Shown: one piece after another, positions 22,780 through 25,022 of the stretch
Position numbering within the stretch: position 1 is the stretch's first letter
Layout of the letters: every line of letters begins with the position of its first letter
NCBI GenBank assembly: GCA_038222915.1
Contig: JBBRHH010000011.1
Coordinates: 1-25,022 of the forward strand
Direction: 5' to 3'
DNA: 25,022 bases
DNA from: JBBRHH01 sp038222915
GTDB lineage: Bacteria; Planctomycetota; Phycisphaerae; Tepidisphaerales; Tepidisphaeraceae
Notes under the pieces: model-generated
Seen by the model: only the letters and a program-made list of their open reading frames with translations
Told to the model about the DNA's origin: nothing
The model's database searches: none
Translations under genes and position numbers: made by a program

Positions 22780-22811
22780 GTTATACCCGTAATGCCAAGC
22801 CCGGTGATAAC
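22780..22811. promoter_or_regulatory. Imperfect inverted repeat between divergent genes
   Basis: GTTAT-ac-CCG (22780-22789) and CGG-tg-ATAAC (22802-22811) form two matching arms with a central mismatch and a 12-base spacer. One arm overlaps TATAAC, the likely -10 of the toxin-antitoxin-like pair on the minus strand. It could be the operator of that pair. Confidence 0.3.
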
Positions 22812-22819
22812 ATGATGCC

Positions 22820-23323
22820 ATGGACATTCTGGGGCCATTTCACTGTCTTTCCGGCTTCACTGCTTTGTTGGTAGTCTCCCTTGAAACCGTCAGTCCCGCG
22901 GCTCCGCCACTCATACCAAACGACACCGCCGCCGGCCCAATAACCCTCCTCCTTCTAATCGCCATCCTCTTCGCAGCCGCCCTCATCCTCGCCCTGATCG
23001 CAACCGCGATCGTCGCCGTACTTCTACTCGCCGGCGTCGCCTCGTCATCCTTCCTCATCGCCTGGAAAAACCGCTCCGCCCGCACCGGCTTCCGAGCCGC
23101 CTTCCTCCAATGCTCGGCCGCCGCCGGAATCCCCATCGGAATCGTCTCATTTCAACTCGCCAGTTGGATCATGCACCTCATCGTCTCAACTCGCTCAATC
23201 ATCGTCCTCGGCACAATCACAGGAGCGGCCGGCGGCGCATCCGTAGGCCTCCTTCTACTCCTCGGCATTCGGATAATCGCCAAACGCCTCAACCCACGCC
23301 CTCAACAGGGATTTCCGCTCTAG
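22820..23323 (+). CDS. Hypothetical multi-pass membrane protein
   Basis: This 167-residue protein is strongly hydrophobic. There is an N-terminal segment (about 10-27), then long hydrophobic stretches at about 40-75 (Leu/Ala/Ile-rich, perhaps two helices with a short turn), 98-120 and 126-152. The C-terminus is basic and Pro-rich (RLNPRPQQG). A short basic loop WKNRSARTG at 82-90 suggests a cytoplasmic loop. I recognise no family. No clear Shine-Dalgarno precedes ATG 22820. It converges on the YdjM-like gene with one base between stops. Confidence 0.6.
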   Translation: MDILGPFHCLSGFTALLVVSLETVSPAAPPLIPNDTAAGPITLLLLIAILFAAALILALIATAIVAVLLLAGVASSSFLIAWKNRSARTGFRAAFLQCSAAAGIPIGIVSFQLASWIMHLIVSTRSIIVLGTITGAAGGASVGLLLLLGIRIIAKRLNPRPQQGFPL

Positions 23324-23324
23324 C

Positions 23325-23849
23325 TCACGCCGCGACCCGCCGAGTGATCCACCCAACCAGTTGCCGATCCAACCGCGGCATTATCGCCTCCAACGGCGTC
23401 CGCCCCTTCCAGAACACAATCCCGAGTACCCCAACAAACAGGGTGGCCGCGATGGTAATGTTTTGCCAAGAATAAAATTCCCACGAAACATTCGAGTTAT
23501 CCAGATACCGGCCAGAGAACGGCCAAAAGTAATAAATCCCCCACCCCGGCCCCGATCCCAGCACGTCCATCAAAAGATGAAGATGAAACTGGGCAACGTA
23601 AAGCAAAAACGATTTAACCTTCGAAGAAGAAAAGACCGCAAGCACAAGGCAGGCAACAATGCAGAATCCCAGATTGTGCCCGGCCCGATGATGCCAGTTC
23701 CAATACGCGTCCCGCCCGCCCAGGATCGACAGCCCATCAACATCAGGAACCACGGCCGCGATCATTGCGAAAAGCCGCTCGCGCTTGTTCAGCCCGGGCA
23801 GCAGATTCGCCGAACACCAGCCGGCCATGATGTGGGTTTGGATGTGCAT
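23325..23849 (-). CDS. YdjM/DUF457-type membrane-bound metal-dependent hydrolase
   Basis: From ATG 23849 this is a 174-residue membrane protein with the conserved pattern of YdjM-like (DUF457) putative hydrolases. It has MHIQTHIMAGW at the start, PDVDG at 35-39, HHRAGHN and HLHLLMDVLG, with histidines and aspartates facing likely metal, and hydrophobic helices near 61-77 and 131-146. The open frame runs to TTG 23930, adding a basic 27-residue stretch; I prefer 23849 because the family usually begins with the MxxxTH segment, although the ribosome binding signal (GGA six bases upstream) is weak. The activity of this family is not established; E. coli YdjM is SOS-regulated. Confidence 0.78.
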   Translation of the reverse strand: MHIQTHIMAGWCSANLLPGLNKRERLFAMIAAVVPDVDGLSILGGRDAYWNWHHRAGHNLGFCIVACLVLAVFSSSKVKSFLLYVAQFHLHLLMDVLGSGPGWGIYYFWPFSGRYLDNSNVSWEFYSWQNITIAATLFVGVLGIVFWKGRTPLEAIMPRLDRQLVGWITRRVAA

Positions 23850-23996
23850 TCCTGATCCAAGTCGCTCCCGAACGGCAAAAGATTTCCAGCGAGTTCGAAC
23901 GGCCTTCGACGCACGCTTGAGATTAGACAAAAACCGCCCACCGGTTATCTTTGCCGATCGCGCTCATTTAACAATCGACTGGGGAAACGCCAATCC

Positions 23997-25022
23997 ATGA
24001 ACAAGCCAATCGTTGCATATGTTGCCGGCGGAAAACTCTACACGCAGGGGACCACCGGCGAGCCGCGTCTCGTCGAAAGCTCATTCGTGCAGGCGATTCT
24101 GGACCGCGTCGAGAAAAGCCGGCAGCGCAACGAGTGGAAGTCCGACATGTCCTGGCAGATGGGCCGGGGGATGAACCCATTCGGCGGGGCAGGAAACACC
24201 GCGGAGGTGCGCCGCACGCACTTTGCAGGTATCTCCGCAGGAGACTCGGCCAACGACGTCCTCTACGCCATCGATACAGATTACGCGTGTGGCCTGTTCC
24301 ATCAGGAACTCGCCGAGGGATACGAGCGGAGGATCTACCACCGCAATCAGTTCCGGGCGTCGGATCTGGCGCGATGCCCTCAAACGGGGAAGCTCGCGTT
24401 CACAGTTCGTTCGCCGGATGGAACGGCGCATATTGCGATCATGGCCCCCGAGGGTCGCGGCCTGAAGGAAATTACCGAAGGCGATGCCGTGGATGAAGCG
24501 CCCTTCTGGCTTCCCGATGGCGGCAATGTGATCCTGTTCCAGTCCGCGGGTGTGGGACGCAACGACCAGGGCGCGTTCACAGGATTGGCGCCCTACTGCA
24601 TTCAGAAAATCGATCTCGATCAAAATAAAATGGAGATGGTCGTCGAGGAAGAAGCCATCGATGTTCTGATGCCCAGGCAATCGAGCGACGGATTGCTCTA
24701 CTTCATCCGTCGACCCTATCAGCCCAACGGCAATCAGGTCCCCCTCTGGCGTCTGGCACTGGATGCATTGTTGTTCCCGTTTAGACTGCTCCGCGCGATT
24801 GCCCACTTCCTCAACTTCTTCTCGATGATTTTTTCAAAAAAGCCGCTGATCACAGCCAGCGGCCCAGCACGCGAAGGCCCGGACTCCCGGATCATGATGC
24901 TCTATGGACGCTTGATCGATGCCAAGAAGATTCAGCGCGCCTCGCGCAAAGGCGACGCGCCCGCGCTGGTTCCGTCAACCTGGCAGTTGATTTGCAGAAA
25001 GAAAGATGGCACCGAGTCCGTT
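23997..25022 (+). CDS. TolB-like beta-propeller protein, partial (runs off the window)
   Basis: The frame is open from ATG 23997 to the window end (342 codons, no stop), so the C-terminus is missing. Residues 131-240 carry propeller-type repeats: LAFTVRSPDGTAHIAIM, then GDAVDEAPFWLPDGGNVILFQS, then SSDGLLYFIRRP, which fit TolB/WD40-like PD40 blades. A hydrophobic, aromatic-rich stretch at 254-280 (LALDALLFPFRLLRAIAHFL and on) interrupts the blades and may be a membrane-associated insertion. There is no N-terminal signal peptide. GGGGA lies about a dozen bases upstream. Function unknown; the second half of the protein and the downstream gene are not visible. Confidence 0.65.
   Translation, partial: MNKPIVAYVAGGKLYTQGTTGEPRLVESSFVQAILDRVEKSRQRNEWKSDMSWQMGRGMNPFGGAGNTAEVRRTHFAGISAGDSANDVLYAIDTDYACGLFHQELAEGYERRIYHRNQFRASDLARCPQTGKLAFTVRSPDGTAHIAIMAPEGRGLKEITEGDAVDEAPFWLPDGGNVILFQSAGVGRNDQGAFTGLAPYCIQKIDLDQNKMEMVVEEEAIDVLMPRQSSDGLLYFIRRPYQPNGNQVPLWRLALDALLFPFRLLRAIAHFLNFFSMIFSKKPLITASGPAREGPDSRIMMLYGRLIDAKKIQRASRKGDAPALVPSTWQLICRKKDGTESV

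Noticed and set aside
1..25022. tRNA, rRNA, CRISPR array, transposase or phage genes
   Set aside because: None was found by reading both strands; no repeat array, transposase motif or tRNA-like cloverleaf was evident, although a covariance search could not be run.

Overview
The window is a chromosomal stretch of a GC-rich, Gram-negative-type bacterium. Several things point to Planctomycetota or a nearby PVC or metagenomic lineage. There is a Gfo/Idh/MocA dehydrogenase, a sugar-phosphate isomerase/epimerase-like TIM barrel, a secreted glutaminase-A/DUF4965-type protein, a mono-haem CxxCH protein, kdsB (Kdo, so probably a lipopolysaccharide outer membrane) and a CTP synthase with unusual substrate loops. 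This lineage call is inference from gene content, at roughly 60% confidence. I see no rRNA, tRNA, CRISPR, prophage or insertion sequence.

Layout, left to right. 1-1.2 kb: two tandem paralogous membrane-anchored proteins, the downstream copy truncated. 1.27-3.0 kb: an SDR oxidoreductase converging on a YihY/BrkB membrane protein. 3.0-6.8 kb, minus strand: a periplasmic mono-haem protein, two small stress-type membrane proteins (DUF3309, DUF883) and a GAF-HisKA-HATPase-REC hybrid kinase. 7.0-9.3 kb, plus strand: murD and ldh. 9.3-10.7 kb: a small coiled-coil ORF and a Gfo/Idh/MocA oxidoreductase with a TTG start. 10.8-11.1 kb: a small secreted protein. 11.1-13.9 kb: the pyrR-pyrB-pyrC operon. 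14.0-17.9 kb: a patatin-like lipoprotein and a large exported glutaminase-like enzyme. 18.0-18.8 kb: a TIM-barrel epimerase. 18.9-19.6 kb: a DUF433/DUF5615 toxin-antitoxin-like pair. 19.6-22.1 kb: kdsB-pyrG. 22.2-22.8 kb: a second toxin-antitoxin-like pair whose toxin gene is frameshifted. 22.8-25.0 kb: two membrane proteins and a partial TolB-like propeller protein cut by the window end.

How the genes connect: pyrR-pyrB-pyrC supplies early pyrimidine synthesis. PyrG makes CTP, and KdsB, encoded just upstream of pyrG, uses CTP to activate Kdo for lipopolysaccharide. MurD serves peptidoglycan synthesis. The window is thus mostly housekeeping and envelope genes, with small accessory modules (two TA-like pairs and the paralog pair) inserted between them.

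The most notable observations are the one-base frameshift in an otherwise well-preserved toxin-like gene, the divergent CTP synthase motifs, the fact that all six convergent gene pairs overlap or lie within 7 bp of each other, a candidate leaderless gene, and repeats placed at promoters or leaders of the pyr operon and TA-like operons. I did not find a clearly new multi-gene system.
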